NCBI GenBank assembly: GCA_020846105.1
Contig: JADLEN010000154.1
Location: 1 to 6,289 of the forward strand
Origin: Chitinophagaceae bacterium
Lineage (GTDB): Bacteria; Bacteroidota; Bacteroidia; Chitinophagales; Chitinophagaceae
Direction of reading: 5' to 3'
DNA length: 6,289 nucleotides
Shown: piece after piece, positions 6,242 through 6,289 of the stretch
Position numbering within the stretch: the stretch's first letter is position 1
How the letters are laid out: each line of letters begins with the position of its first letter
The notes under the pieces: model-generated
Told to the model about the DNA's origin: nothing
Databases searched by the model: none
Seen by the model: only the letters and a program-made list of their open reading frames with translations
Made by a program: the position numbers and the translations under genes

Positions 6242-6289
6242 TCCACATTCCCCACATTCCTCACATTAGCATCCACATTCCCCACATTA
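6242..6289. repeat. Degenerate 9-bp CACATT tandem array, running off the window
   Basis: The hexamer CACATT occurs five times in 48 bp, mostly with 9-bp period: CCACATT at 6243, 6252, 6273 and 6282, and TCACATT at 6261. The 17-mer TCCACATTCCCCACATT is repeated exactly at 6242-6258 and 6272-6288. The array reaches the last base of the window, so its full length is unknown. There are no conserved long repeats with unique spacers, so it is not a CRISPR array. Similar short purine/pyrimidine-biased microsatellites occur between genes in many Bacteroidota; this is a recollection, not a search result. Confidence 0.8.

Noticed and set aside
5982..6269. Plus-strand open frame of 95 codons across the repeat region
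   Set aside because: Its translation is dominated by L, A, G and R runs, its length comes from the GC-rich repeat block, and it ends inside the CACATT array. No promoter or family resemblance supports it.
6242..6289. CRISPR array
   Set aside because: Units are only 9 bp, degenerate and contiguous, with no unique spacers and no cas genes in view.

Overview
The window looks like a chromosomal segment of a Bacteroidota bacterium. A Chitinophagales/Sphingobacteriia-type genome is my guess, from general look only. Three things point to Bacteroidota. First, there are -7 promoter boxes of the TAnnTTTG type (clearest at 21-28) and no Shine-Dalgarno sequences before any gene. Second, the EtfA and EtfB sequences and the small lipoprotein have the style of that phylum. 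Third, intergenic DNA at the right edge carries a degenerate CACATT-type microsatellite.

Layout, left to right. A promoter (21-28) drives etfB (54-797) and etfA (819-1796), a two-gene operon closed by a strong intrinsic terminator (1821-1857). Next is a probable second unit: a membrane-anchored endonuclease/exonuclease/phosphatase-fold protein (1888-3021, TTG start) and a small four-cysteine lipoprotein of unknown function (3065-3331). On the opposite strand, alaS (5973 down to 3364) converges on this unit. The two share one compact hairpin (3347-3379) whose loop is the alaS stop codon. To the right of alaS lie its putative promoter (5994-6001), a GC-rich, internally repetitive non-coding stretch (about 6061-6235) and a tandem array of 9-bp CACATT units (6242-6289) that runs off the window.

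Functionally these are housekeeping and ordinary accessory genes. EtfAB forms an FAD electron carrier between acyl-CoA-type dehydrogenases and the quinone pool; its partner enzymes are not in the window. AlaS charges tRNA-Ala and is full length, with its editing and C-Ala domains. The phosphatase-fold protein and lipoprotein are both envelope-associated, but nothing shows a shared pathway.

I found no mobile element, CRISPR array, defence system, tRNA or rRNA. The points worth a second look are mostly non-coding: the repeat block at 6061-6289, the terminator/stop-codon overlap at the convergent junction, the possibly leaderless TTG-start gene, and the 11-A tract just before the lipoprotein start.
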